From NCBI GenBank assembly GCA_047495785.1, contig JBLDXI010000032.1, positions 3,782,001 to 3,846,000 on the forward strand: 64,000 nt of DNA, given 5' to 3'. The notes under the pieces were generated by a model. It saw nothing but the letters and a program-made list of their open reading frames with translations, ran no database searches and was not told the DNA's origin. The stretch is from Lepidodermella squamata. Taxonomy: Eukaryota > Gastrotricha. The stretch's first letter is position 1. Each line of letters opens with the position of its first letter. The translations under genes and the position numbers were made by a program. Of this stretch, positions 45,461-56,010 are shown one piece after another.

Positions 45461-47056
45461 ATGGCCGGCAGTAAAGGCGGGAAGAAGAAGAAGAAGGCAG
45501 CTCCTACACTTTCCCTGTTCAAGGCTCTGAGGGGCCTGGACGCTGCTGACATCGCCAATGTGCTGAAGATGATCGCGGCGCTCAAGGCCGCAAAGGGTTG
45601 CCCGGAGACTCTCTCGGTTAGTGGCGAGGTCCACATGGACTCGGCTGACGAGAGTGGCGACGAGCCACCTACGCTCACCTATGCTGGCGCGGCCACGTCC
45701 ACGGCCTCGTCTCAGCGCCCGTCGTCGCACCCGGCGACCCCTGACCCTCGTGTTAAGCCGCCGCCCCAAGGCGCTCCACCTGCGGGTGCTGCCCCTGCTC
45801 CGTCCACTGCTGCCAACACCGGTTCTTTTCGCACTGTCATAATCGATGGAATACACGGCATTCGACGGAACGAACTTGAGCCCAAACTCTACGAGGCTGT
45901 CGCCTGGCTTCGGCCCGAAACCGTTGTTGTCATGGCTAGTGGTGGCTTGCGTATCATCTGTAAAACCCCCGCTGATGCTCAGCGCCTTCTCGACCGCGAT
46001 GGGTTCGCTCCTGAGGCCTTTCGTGGCTCCGCATTTCGCGTCCACCGCCCCGGCCAGCCAGACCCTAAGGCTGCTAAGTCCAAGCAAGCTGACAAGGACA
46101 GTCGTTCGGTGATCACTGCCCGGCTGCCTGGGTTCTATACCACCGACCAGCTTCTGAAGCACCTGACGAACGTCGTCGAAATTCGTGACATGCCAGTTCA
46201 CACCCCCGGCGATGACCCGCTCCGCGTCGTCGTCCTCAAGACACAAGCGTTACGCGACGAGGCTCTCACCCTCGGCCTCGAGTTCCTGAATCGCCGTATC
46301 AAGTGCCGCCCTCTCAAGGACGGCCTCCTTCCGCCTAAGTGTATGCGCTGCGCCCGGTTTGGGCACGTCGAAGTTGACTGTGCTGCGGCAGAGAAAGACC
46401 TCCTGTGTGGTCGCTGCGCCTCGCCGAACCACAAAACCGCCCAGTGCGAAGCGCCGCGCGAATCCCTCGCCTGCGTCAACTGTCCGGACGGTGGCTCGCC
46501 TCGCCACTCCAGTCTCTGGCGCGGCTGTCCTCAGTTCAAGGCCGCTAAAGTGCAGGAGGCCGAGTCCCGTGCTGCCCGCGCCGAGGCGAGACGTGCTCGT
46601 GTCGCTCGACAAAAGAAGGTCACGCCACCGACCGCGCCGCCTCAGCCCCCTCCGGGCCGCGTCTTCCGGGTTGCCACTCGCGATCTTCTCGTCTCCGCGC
46701 CGCCGCCCCCACCGCAACTCCCGTCTGTTAACCCTGCTATCCGTAACCAGTTCCAGACGCTCGACGGCGCTCGTTTGTTCGAACTGATGGACGCCCGCCT
46801 GAAGAAGTTCGAGGAAAAGGAGGTTGCCTACGGCCAGCGTCTTCTACGGCTGGAGAACGCCTTCGTTGAGATCACGGGCCTTGTCAAGGCGGTCGTGCAT
46901 GCGCCTCCCGTTCGCGCGGCTGGTGGCCCGCCGCCCCCTGCCTCAGCTCCTCCGCCGTCTCCCGTCTCGGCCCCGCGCGGGTCGTCTCGTGGCTTGCTGT
47001 TTCATATGTCCCCGGCTGCCGCGTTGCCCCCGACCGAGCCTGGATCAACATGGTAG
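45461..47056 (+). CDS. LINE ORF1, gag-like nucleic-acid-binding protein
   Basis: 531 aa with an intact frame. The N-terminus is Lys-rich, followed by a Pro/Ala linker, a folded region before the fingers (IKCRPLKDGLLPPK), then Cys knuckles CMRCARFGHVEVDC (about residue 294), CGRCASPNHKTAQC (about 316) and a third CVNCPDGG...C. This is the Jockey/R1-type ORF1 layout. Its role is RNA binding and particle formation for retrotransposition. The stop overlaps the ORF2 start in ATGGTAG, which suggests termination-reinitiation of ORF2 translation. Confidence 0.88.
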   Translation: MAGSKGGKKKKKAAPTLSLFKALRGLDAADIANVLKMIAALKAAKGCPETLSVSGEVHMDSADESGDEPPTLTYAGAATSTASSQRPSSHPATPDPRVKPPPQGAPPAGAAPAPSTAANTGSFRTVIIDGIHGIRRNELEPKLYEAVAWLRPETVVVMASGGLRIICKTPADAQRLLDRDGFAPEAFRGSAFRVHRPGQPDPKAAKSKQADKDSRSVITARLPGFYTTDQLLKHLTNVVEIRDMPVHTPGDDPLRVVVLKTQALRDEALTLGLEFLNRRIKCRPLKDGLLPPKCMRCARFGHVEVDCAAAEKDLLCGRCASPNHKTAQCEAPRESLACVNCPDGGSPRHSSLWRGCPQFKAAKVQEAESRAARAEARRARVARQKKVTPPTAPPQPPPGRVFRVATRDLLVSAPPPPPQLPSVNPAIRNQFQTLDGARLFELMDARLKKFEEKEVAYGQRLLRLENAFVEITGLVKAVVHAPPVRAAGGPPPPASAPPPSPVSAPRGSSRGLLFHMSPAAALPPTEPGSTW

Positions 47057-49920
47057 ACTGTGACTTTCTGACGCAATGGAACTGCCGTGGTGGTAATGAC
47101 AAAACGTTTGAATTTTATTGTGTTATTGATGATTTTAATCCGGTTGCTTTTTTGATTAACGAGTCTTTCTTCTATTCTCTTACCTCTGTCTCCCTCGACG
47201 GGTACGCGATCTTTCGTTGTGATAGGGCACAGGACTCTGCAGAAGCCTTGCTTGGTGACGCGCATGGCGGGTCGGCGATCCTGGTTCGCGAAGGGGCGGT
47301 TGTCGTCTCCGAGCGGAAGCTGGCCTTGACTGGGGCGAAGAGAAGCGAGTGGATACGCCTCGACCTGCTGCCTGGTCGCCGTTGTGAAGCAGTACGTGTG
47401 TTTACCGGCTACTGTCCGCCGTCGTCCAGTCTCGACCTGCGCTGGTTTGAGGAGGAGTTCGCTGAAGCTGCTCGTCTGGCTGTCCCGTGTTTCTTTGGCG
47501 GCGACCTGAACGCGAAATCACCACTGTGGGGGAAGGGCGACCTCTGGAACGCCAACGGCTTCTCCCTCCACCACGCCGCGACTCGGCTCGGTCTTACCGT
47601 CCTTCCGTCTCCGAAGCCGACTCATCTGCATCCCTCCTCCTGTTCGCTATCCACGCTCGATGTCTGGGTGCTTAACGACGCTGCCATGCGCCTTCTGCGC
47701 GGCGGCGCTCACGTTGGCGATCGATATACCAGTGACCATTTCGTGACCTCAGTCGCTGTCGCCTTCCCAGTTGGCCGGCGGCTGCCTGCAGTCGACCCTC
47801 CCGCTCCGGATCCGTTTCCGCGGTACGATGTCTCGCGCGCCGATCGTCTCGGTTTTTCCCGCACCTTGACTGCTAAGCTCCTTGCCATTCAGGTGCCAGC
47901 TCCCGGGGACCCCTTCCCACGACTTGCCGCCTATCGCCGAGAAGTAACCAGCGCTATCGCCGAGTCCCGCGACCTTCACGTGCCCGTCTGTGCGCCGGGG
48001 CAGCTGCGACGCATCGCCATGAGCCTGGAGATGCGCAGGCTTCTTCAGGAGAAGCGGGTTCTGGAACATGCTCTGGGCAACCACGTCGACCGCGAGCTAT
48101 GCGCCCGGCTCAAAGATCTCGACGCCCGGTTCCGCGCTGCGCAGCACGCTCATCTTCTCCGTCGCGACATCGCCAATCTTCGAATGGTGGAAGCGCTATC
48201 TGCCCAGCACCGTTACCGAGAAGCGTGGGAGCGCCTCCGCCGTCTCGACCGACACAGGCCGCCGCGTTCTGCTGGGCCCATGAAACTGGATGACGGCCGC
48301 GTCTTAGCGCCATCGCCTGAGCTCGCAGATGCTCTCCTGAGTCAGTTCGTCAAGCCGATGACGCCGTATGAAGACCCGGCTGCCGATGCTGCGACCAGAC
48401 AACGTTGGGCCGATATAGAGCGATTCATTTCCACCGATCCTGATCTTCAGCGTACCGATACCCTGCAGCTACCCGGCCCGGGTGAGTTCTCCGTCAGCCA
48501 GCGCATGGTGGCTGACGCCATCGGGCGCCTCCAGCCGTTTAAGGCGCCTGGGCTGGACGGCATCAGTCCTATATTCTACAAATGGGGCGGGCCGCCGCTT
48601 CAGCGCCACCTTCGCCATCTGTTTAACCTCAGCCTCGGCTCCCGATGCGTTCTGCCGGAATGGAAGGAGGCTGCCGTCATCCCTGTGCCTAAAGCCGGTA
48701 AACCGCATGGCGCCGTCTCGTCTCAGCGGCCGATCTCGCTGCTCCCAGTTGACGGCAAGCTACTCGAATCGATCATCGCGCGCTGGTTGGGTGGGTTCCT
48801 GGAAGATCTCAGCCTGCTGCCTGACAACCAGTACGCGTTCCGTGCTCACCGATCCGCTCCGGACGTACCGCTGCGAATCGCGCACCGCGTCCACCTCGGC
48901 CGGTCGCGTAACCGTAAGGTCATCGTCGTCGGCCTTGACGTACAGGCGGCGTACGATTCCGTGTGGAGTGCCGGCCTTGCCTTCAAACTCGCCGAACTGC
49001 CTCTACCTCGAAACCTGGCCGCCTGGCTTACCGATTTCCTGCGCGACCGGAAGCTTCAAGCGCGCGTCGCCGGCTTCCTCAGCCAGCAGCGGACTGTGAA
49101 CTGCGGAGTCCCGCAAGGGTCGCCCCTGTCGCCCCTGCTGTACATCGTGTACACTGCTGACCTTCTAACTGCGCCGACTGCCCCCGGCTGTTCCCTAGAC
49201 GCCTATGCTGACGATCTCACAGTCGTCGGCGAGGGTGCGAATTTCCAGGAGGACGAACGCTGCACCCAGGCAGAGATCGATCGCATCTCGCAGTGGGCCC
49301 GCGAGTGGCGCCAGAAGTTTAATGCGTCGAAAAGCGAAGCAATGCCGTTTGCCTGGCGCTCGTACCAGACCCGTCTGCGCCTCGACGGCTCGATGATCCC
49401 TCAAGTTGCCGTGATTCGTGTCCTCGGCGTGCACCTTGACGCCAAGCTGACTTGGAAGTCGCACGTCGACCAGGTCATCAACCGCTGCACCCGGAACCTG
49501 TCCCACTTTCGCCGTATTGCCTGCACCCCTGGCCTCTCTCGCCGATGGCGTCGCACGGCCTACCTCAGCCTTGTCCGCTCCGCCGCCACTTACGGCAACG
49601 TCGTGTTTTGTACCGCGCCCAAGAGGCAGCTGAAGCGGCTTGATGTGTTGCAGAACGACTGTCTGCGCAGCCTGCTAAACATCCGCCGCGATGACCGGGT
49701 CCGTGTCTCGGAGCTGGAACGCCGCTGTGGCGTGAAGAGCCTGCCTGCCTTTTTCGAACAGACCCAGCGCCGTTACGCTGCGAATGCAGTCCGGTTCGTC
49801 CTCCCACTTAGAGAAGAAGTTGAGCGACTCCGCCTCTCCGCGAACCCGGTGCCCCGTTCCCCGCTGGCCTTGATCGCCAGCAGGCTTCCTCGGGGTCCTT
49901 TGCCCACTTTCGATGTCTGA
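47050..49920 (+). CDS. LINE ORF2, endonuclease-reverse transcriptase
   Basis: 956 aa with an intact frame. The N-terminal APE-like endonuclease has QWNCRG, a FLINES Glu, FTGYCPPSS, GGDLNAKSPLWG (about residue 150), STLDVWVL and TSDHF. The RT follows, with AAVIPVPKAGKP, QRPISLLPV, VVGLDVQAAYDSVW (motif A), GVPQGSPLSPLLY and AYADDLTVVG (YADD about 719-722). The C-terminal region has LKRLDVLQNDCLRSLL. No RNase H is seen, consistent with Jockey/R1-type elements. The start overlaps the ORF1 stop by 7 nt. It nicks target DNA and copies element RNA at the nick. Confidence 0.92.
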   Translation: MVDCDFLTQWNCRGGNDKTFEFYCVIDDFNPVAFLINESFFYSLTSVSLDGYAIFRCDRAQDSAEALLGDAHGGSAILVREGAVVVSERKLALTGAKRSEWIRLDLLPGRRCEAVRVFTGYCPPSSSLDLRWFEEEFAEAARLAVPCFFGGDLNAKSPLWGKGDLWNANGFSLHHAATRLGLTVLPSPKPTHLHPSSCSLSTLDVWVLNDAAMRLLRGGAHVGDRYTSDHFVTSVAVAFPVGRRLPAVDPPAPDPFPRYDVSRADRLGFSRTLTAKLLAIQVPAPGDPFPRLAAYRREVTSAIAESRDLHVPVCAPGQLRRIAMSLEMRRLLQEKRVLEHALGNHVDRELCARLKDLDARFRAAQHAHLLRRDIANLRMVEALSAQHRYREAWERLRRLDRHRPPRSAGPMKLDDGRVLAPSPELADALLSQFVKPMTPYEDPAADAATRQRWADIERFISTDPDLQRTDTLQLPGPGEFSVSQRMVADAIGRLQPFKAPGLDGISPIFYKWGGPPLQRHLRHLFNLSLGSRCVLPEWKEAAVIPVPKAGKPHGAVSSQRPISLLPVDGKLLESIIARWLGGFLEDLSLLPDNQYAFRAHRSAPDVPLRIAHRVHLGRSRNRKVIVVGLDVQAAYDSVWSAGLAFKLAELPLPRNLAAWLTDFLRDRKLQARVAGFLSQQRTVNCGVPQGSPLSPLLYIVYTADLLTAPTAPGCSLDAYADDLTVVGEGANFQEDERCTQAEIDRISQWAREWRQKFNASKSEAMPFAWRSYQTRLRLDGSMIPQVAVIRVLGVHLDAKLTWKSHVDQVINRCTRNLSHFRRIACTPGLSRRWRRTAYLSLVRSAATYGNVVFCTAPKRQLKRLDVLQNDCLRSLLNIRRDDRVRVSELERRCGVKSLPAFFEQTQRRYAANAVRFVLPLREEVERLRLSANPVPRSPLALIASRLPRGPLPTFDV

Positions 49921-50166
49921 TCTTGCCGCCTCTCCCTCTCCCTCTATCCTTTGCTTTCTCTTCTCTCTTCCCTTCTTCTTCCTCCCATTCTCCCTCGCTG
50001 TGTTTACGTGCCTGTCTGCTTTCGATAAATCATCCATCACCCCGCCCACTTGTGTCCACAGCGCACTGCCGCCGGCAAGCGCATATAATCTCGCGACCCC
50101 GCGTCATTGATATCTTTACTTATTTTGTCTCCCATATCAATGAACAATAAATATTTGAATTTAGAA

Positions 50167-50763
50167 TTTAGAGTTGAAGGAAACGAAACTTCTAGAGCAA
50201 ATTTCTGAATTCAACACCGAGAAGGAGGCTCTTGTCGCTAAAATTGCCGAGTTGGAAAAAAATCTTCGGTTGATACTACCCAACAAGATCCAGCGCAAAT
50301 TTCAGAATTAGAGGTTGAAGTTGCTCGCTTGAACAAAGAATCAGCCGAAAAAGCCGAAGAATTCGATAGCAATCGGCAAGAAATCGACGCGTTGTTTGAA
50401 GAGAATCGCGATTTGAAGGCGAAATTCAAGAAACTCGAGGAAGATCTCGCTGAAAAATCGGCGAAATTCAACGAAAAATGCGAGCAATTTTCAGTTCTCG
50501 AGTCTGATACCGAGTTGCCGCGTCAACAAATTTCTGTCGCTGATCAGGAACGGAAAATCTATATTAAGGAGTTGAAAGATGCTGGGCAAGAAGCTGCGAG
50601 GACTAAAATTCAACTCGAGAAACTGCAGGCGTTAATTTCAACTCAGACGAATGAAGTCGCTTGTAATACCCCGCCGGCTAGTACCGCGAACGAATCGCGC
50701 ACTTTTGTCAACACCGCGACCTACGGCGTTTCTTCTCCTCCTTCACCTAACAGAAAGATATAA
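50167..50763 (+). pseudogene. CENPE: Kinesin-7/CENP-E-like C-terminal part
   Basis: Continues the stalk after the LINE (LLEQISEFNTEKEALVAKIA), shifts frame near 50260, and then runs open from 50329 to 50763 as coiled coil (AEKAEEFDSNRQEIDALFEE) with a Ser/Pro/Thr tail. The stop is at 50761-50763. Confidence 0.65.
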
Positions 50764-52406
50764 TTTCCCTGATTCGCTGATTTTAAGTCAACCATGCGTC
50801 GACAAGAAGCTGGCCAGGCTTGGAAATAAAGACCAATTCAGGCGGTCACTGTTACATTGGTGCATCGACCGGGAAAACTGACGAAAACTGGCCAGCGACA
50901 GTCCTCTACTACTACGCCACTACTCAAGACCAGTATCGGGTAGCTGCCAGGGGCAGTTTTCGCGACAGTACCCGCGCCCTCTGTCGTCGACGTCAAGTGC
51001 CTACTCAACCTCGCCCGTTCGCATCGTCAAGCGACAGTCCCCACCCGCCCCGCGTAACCAGACGCCGCAGCAACAGCCGTCCTACAGCTCGAGCTCCTAT
51101 ACTACCCTGATGGCCCGCTGAGGATGCGGATGTCGACGCAGACGACGAGCATCGCGAAGCGCTACAACGTCCCGGCAACAACATCGTCTCCACCGATATA
51201 GCCTCATCGACGCTGATCGGCCTGATAGTTGTTACGATGTAACAGATGGCTTATTTGGTGGTGTCCAAGAAACAGGCGGTGATCAAAGCACCTGTGACGT
51301 TGGGAAGAAGATGAGCGGCGCTTCTATTTTATGACCACGCTGCTTCCGGGTGAGAATATTGCTGATCGGGCCGAGTAAGATGCAAGTGTTATCAACGCGG
51401 TGCGGCGCTCAAGGTGGGACAACAAGGCCTCAGCGAAACGCAGGGTGTCAAGATGCCTATCAAGACTATCGAGAAGTTCCTTGACCTGGCGTCACTCTAT
51501 AGCTTGCTACCTCCGCTTTGTTGCTGATAATCTATGTAATGAAGTTTAACGAAGAATGTCAAGCAGATCTTGGGTTTGTGCGGCCGTTCAAATTTATACG
51601 GCCGAGGGGATGTGTGATCGCATTTTCGCCCATGTTGATGTTTACCTGGAGCCAGAGCGGATGTCTGGCTAATCGCATCGCAAATTTTTACATCGTATTT
51701 ATTTCGCCGCCTGTGGAGAATATGAGGCGGAGAAAAGCGCTTTTTGTGCTAGAATATGTGCTAGACAGGGCGATTGCGAAAACAGCCAATGTCTAATGTG
51801 CATGTGTTCGCGTGACACTGCCTTAATTGTTTGACACGCTCGGGGTGTCATTGCGGCGTCGACGAGTGACTCGGCGAGTGTGCCAGCTTCTAAATCGAAA
51901 TTTAAATTTATCGTCCATCGTCCTTTAGTAATCACATATAACAATTACTTCGTTCGTTCAATACAATTAACAACTGAGGGTTCATGCTGGCTAGACGACA
52001 CGCGCTCGCATTTATCATCAACAACAGTGGCGCAAGGTGCGGTGCATAGGCGAAGGGACGACTAAAGTGAAGAGTGCAAATTGGTGCGAAACCAGCGCCG
52101 GCTTTGCTACAGCGGCTTCATCTGCGTCAACTGTGCAACCTCTACACCACTCGCACCGTATTTGTCGTGTCGTGCGCTGGTCGACACGAGCGCTGTTGTA
52201 GTGGCGTAACAGCCATGGACTCCGTCCGGTAACTCCAAAGGTGCTGGATACCACAATTATGGCCCATATTGCGGCAATGGCTAGTTTATACCCGCACAGA
52301 GCTACCTGAGCCAGCAGTTCAATTTGTGGTTCAAAATTTGATTATCGATCTTTGAGCAGCCGTTCTTCTGTCTTCGCCTGGTCCAGCTGATCGGCGGATG
52401 AGGTGT
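50764..52406 (+). mobile_element. Degenerate Ty3/Gypsy fragment, duplicated copy 2
   Basis: EIKTNSGGHCYIGASTGKT at the left, then 51325-52200 closely matching 38074-38990, ending in a protease remnant (ALVDTSAVV, the G of DTG lost). It is flanked on both sides by the kinesin 3' tail. Confidence 0.55.
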
Positions 52407-52492
52407 CGGCTCACCTAACAGAAAGATATAATTTCCCTGATTCGCTGATTTGAGTCAGCCATGCGTCGACAAGAAGCTGGCCAGGCTTGGTC
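52407..52492 (+). repeat. Second copy of kinesin 3' tail
   Basis: The block from cacctaacagaaagatataa to gctggccaggcttgg is nearly identical to 50742-50822, so about 85 bp of kinesin 3' end occurs on both sides of the Gypsy fragment. Confidence 0.75.
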
Positions 52493-53530
52493 GGGGCTTA
52501 AGTTCGACTTTTTCTAGTTTCACGTGGACTCCGAACTTTTTAACGTAATCATGACGCGTGCCGGACATTAAGCTAGGCTTAGGTCAAGAAGATTCCTCGC
52601 GAGCGAAATACGCAACCACTCATTGGTAAAAAGCTATCGGAAAATATGTCCAGTTCTGTGACACCGCATCATGTGAGATGGATCCACCCCTTGATTCCGC
52701 AGATTCCGCCGATTTATGAAGCCTTTATCGTTCACTTCGGAAACATCTTGCGTTATTCGTGGAACATGGGGCAGCTATGGTCTACATGTGAGAAACTTGT
52801 CTTTGCGGACAAAAATGCTCTGAACCTGTTACTTTTTGTATACTTGAGATGTTTGTATCAGGGCGAAAGTCATGCAACGTAAGAAAACAGATGCTCTGTC
52901 TTCAGCAGGTAAGCTGTCAGGTGTAAGCTGTCTTCAGATTTTCATCGCCATAAAAATTCTGTCAGGCAATAATATTGATAATCTTCACCGTTATTTCTCT
53001 TTGCGTTTCGAATCTCGTCTGGCTATACCGGCACTGATGCCGCTATATCTTTGAAGTTTCGGGAAATGCTGAAGCGATTAAAAAATTTTTTGCCGAAGCT
53101 TATAATAATAAATAATTCCCTTTTCTGTCTGATTTCAAACTGCATTCAAATTATTTAGATATCTACTGATTCAGTTTATTATTATGATTTGCCGTATCGA
53201 GGAAAAGCCGATAGTTAGAGCTGTTTTATACATTAATATACCGGCTGTTTGAACAATGACTTTCGGATGTTCGAAATGGGTAATAATCCGATTGTGCGGA
53301 AATTCGCTAATGCAGCGGCTATCTTAAGAAAAACGGTGATGTTTTGTGTGAAAATATTTCCTGTAAGCCTGACCTGCATCACCTGTAAAATTCGTGAAGC
53401 TACTGTTAAAAATAATTGGCTAACATATCTTTATAGAAAAAATCGATTGCCCGAAAAATAATTTCTTTTATCGCGCAGATACTGCGAGACGCAACGCACC
53501 AACGACTCGCTCGAATTCCTTTACCAGCTC
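52493..53530. other. Unassigned sequence
   Basis: A 78-codon frame at 52646-52882 and several short AT-rich frames, none with a recognisable motif. No supported gene. Confidence 0.25.
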
Positions 53531-53539
53531 TTTGAAGTA

Positions 53540-54115
53540 GTTGTTATTCATGTGGGCTTGTTGAAAGCGTTTGATACGGTGGCCATAACGTTGCTGCTTT
53601 CGCAACTTATCATCTGTGTTGATCTCTTCCTTTCGATTAAGGTCTTTCTTTCTGATCTTTTTTCCGTGTTTTTGTTAACTCGAAAACTTCTTGATATTCA
53701 CTTCGGATTTCAACTCCTGTGTGCTGAATTTGATAATTAAATTATTTGCGGATGACAGCAAGCTATGTATTATATAAAACATGGCTATCGGTGATTTATT
53801 CTCTTGATGCGCAATATCAACCGCATTTCTCAGGTCAAACTAGGGTCAGCTGCATTTAATTTTACGACTAACCGGTTGCTCTTCAGGATGTTAGTGCGGT
53901 AAAGGATCTGAAAATCGCTGTCGATGCTTCGCTCACCATCTATTTTGCTTCACTCCCTATTCCTCAATCTAAACCTCTGGCTCTATTTTCCACCAGAAAG
54001 CTAAAACCTTCTTTAATTCATACCCTAGAATCCGTTGGTCCTACATATATTGTATTACATATTACTATTGCACTTATTTTCTATCTAGAATAGGCGTTAT
54101 TAACTATTGTGCCCC
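53540..54115 (+). pseudogene. Decayed LINE RT fragment
   Basis: GLLKAFDTVAITLLLSQL resembles RT motif A (DLKAFDTV), followed by a LFADDSKL remnant near 53750 and a VKDLKIAVDASLTI block near 53900. Many stops. Confidence 0.45.
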
Positions 54116-54129
54116 TCACTCGATCCGTC

Positions 54130-55060
54130 ACAAACACACAACATACACTTCGAGCGGCTACTGGCGTTGCCGACGGCGCCACGCTTGACGGGTTCCTGGC
54201 CGACGAGTTCGTCACAATCGCTGTCATGCCAGCCGATCTCAACCGCGCTTCGGCGATGCACCGCCTAATTGTATTCTAATTAAAGCGCGCTGCGTCTCGA
54301 GGAGGTCAACGCTCCGTCGAACGAGAATGCGCTTATACGGGCACCGAACCGACAGTCGCAGCCACCGCATCTGGCCGATTAAGCAAAATTCGCCGCTCGA
54401 CTGTCCGCTCTGACCTCGACCGCGTGCCGTTTGCATGGTCTGCTGCATGGTGCTGTTGCGAGCACTCGTTCCTCGCTTCAAAGGCCGCGTTCCAGCTGCC
54501 GGGCATTCTCATCTTCCCGGAGGGTCGCAGCCGTCCGAGAACATGTGCGATACCTCCGACGTTAGATGTCCGTCTGCTCATGCAGGCTGGCGATGACAGT
54601 CTCGATCGCCTGGTTGCTGCGCATAGTCCCCTGCTTTCGTCCGAGCGGAAGAACCGGCCTTGAGAAGGATTTCCTCGCGATCGCGTTCTCGTGTGAACGC
54701 TTCCACGCTTGGCAACATTTTCGTCCTCGAAACCGATCACGAGGCGCTCCTGTGACTCCAGACCATCCGCGACCCCTGCAAGATAGCTCGAGCAGTTCTA
54801 CTAGAGTTCTACTAGGTTCTACTAGGGTCTCGGCCGTGTCAATCCAGCTGACGGCCTCTCGCGACCGCCCACCGAACTTAACGATGTTGGTTACGCCTAC
54901 GTTAGCCCCAACCTGTCGCTAGCCGACCGGTTTCGCCTAGACCTGGTTGAACTCCGAGCCGCCCAGTTAGCGACCCGGTCATCGGCCCCGTTCTACGTCA
55001 CCTCCACCTGGACGCGCCCCTGTCTCAGTCGTTCTAAGCCCCTTCGGCCCTCCTTCTTGG
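54130..55060 (+). pseudogene. Ty3/Gypsy gag and RNase H remnants
   Basis: A gag-like GVADGATLDGFLADEFV block (similar to 32.9 kb), then MCDTSDVRC and NIFVLETDHEALL-LQTIRD, the Ty3/Gypsy RNase H pattern. Stops interrupt all frames. Confidence 0.5.
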
Positions 55061-56010
55061 GGTAAATCTTCGTCTATCAACTGCTTAAAATTGTCCCTCG
55101 ATATCTTCAGCTGTATGTTTCCAAGTTTCGGGAACCAGTTCCTGCACGGCGAAGCGCTCGACCTGCTGATAGAAGCCTTCTCGAGGGACACCGTTAGCTT
55201 CTGAAGCGACACCAGGGACCGAGGGACACCAAGACGCGCTTCGCTGACCGGCTGCCAGTGGAGCATAAACTCCACTGGTCAACGCACGTTCTTCCATTGA
55301 CGCATTAAAGCTTGGAACGACACCCGCAGCATCGTGCGCAATCTCGGGTCTTCCGGAGCCGCTCTTCAAGCCACCTATCTAGTCGAGTTCGTCAAGGAGC
55401 AACTTGAGGCCTAGTCCTAACCTAACCTAAGGAGAAAGGAAAGATAATGCAGATGCTAATAAGGTAAGTGTTAGTTCATTTTCGTGGCATTTTCGTACAT
55501 AATCCCATAACGAATAGAATGTTAAGGGTAGAAACTCTCGCTAATTTTGCGAAGAAGTTAGATAAAACTGATAAAATTCCTGATTCGCTGATAAAATTCC
55601 TACTTGAATAGTTTTGCAACTGAAAGCAAGCAAAAAGTGGCCATATTTCGCTTGCGATCAGTCATCTCGGATATTTTACTACGAATAAATACCATGAGCG
55701 TTGGAAGCCTAAGAGTATTTGCTTCTTGCCTGTCCAAAAGTTTGAAGTGGGGGTTGAAACAAAATCCGACTACGATTTGACGAATTTCATCACTTATTCT
55801 TACCAAATTATTGTATTTTTAACATTTTAAGCTTGACGTAACCGATGTGTGATGGAAGTCGATGGAGTCGATTGGTGCATTTCCCACTTTGTATAAGCAA
55901 CGTGGATTTCCAATTGCTCTCGCCTTTGACAAGTCGGAAATCAAACCGTAAAATAAAACGTGTAATACTCCGATCATTCACACCATGGGGCGTGTTAGCC
56001 TATTTTAAAA
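55061..56010 (+). repeat. LINE-family repeat, copy E
   Basis: Contains tcctgcacggcgaagcgctc, the ggtcaacgcacgttcttcca block and the cattttcgtggcattttcg 3' region, matching copies A-D. Confidence 0.55.

Larger units (their letters stand above)
45381..50166 (+). mobile_element. Full-length APE-type LINE (Jockey/R1-like)
   Basis: A short 5' UTR, ORF1 (gag-like, CCHC) and ORF2 (endonuclease plus RT), a pyrimidine-rich 3' UTR and a short gaattta tail. It splits the coiled-coil part of a kinesin pseudogene. It is much more GC-rich than its surroundings. Both ORFs are open, so the copy is probably young. Exact ends and target duplication could not be fixed. Confidence 0.85.

Noticed and set aside
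45449-46246. Long antisense frame opposite LINE ORF1
   Set aside because: It is an Arg/Gly-rich shadow of a GC-rich gene; the plus strand has knuckles and a continuous 531-aa frame.
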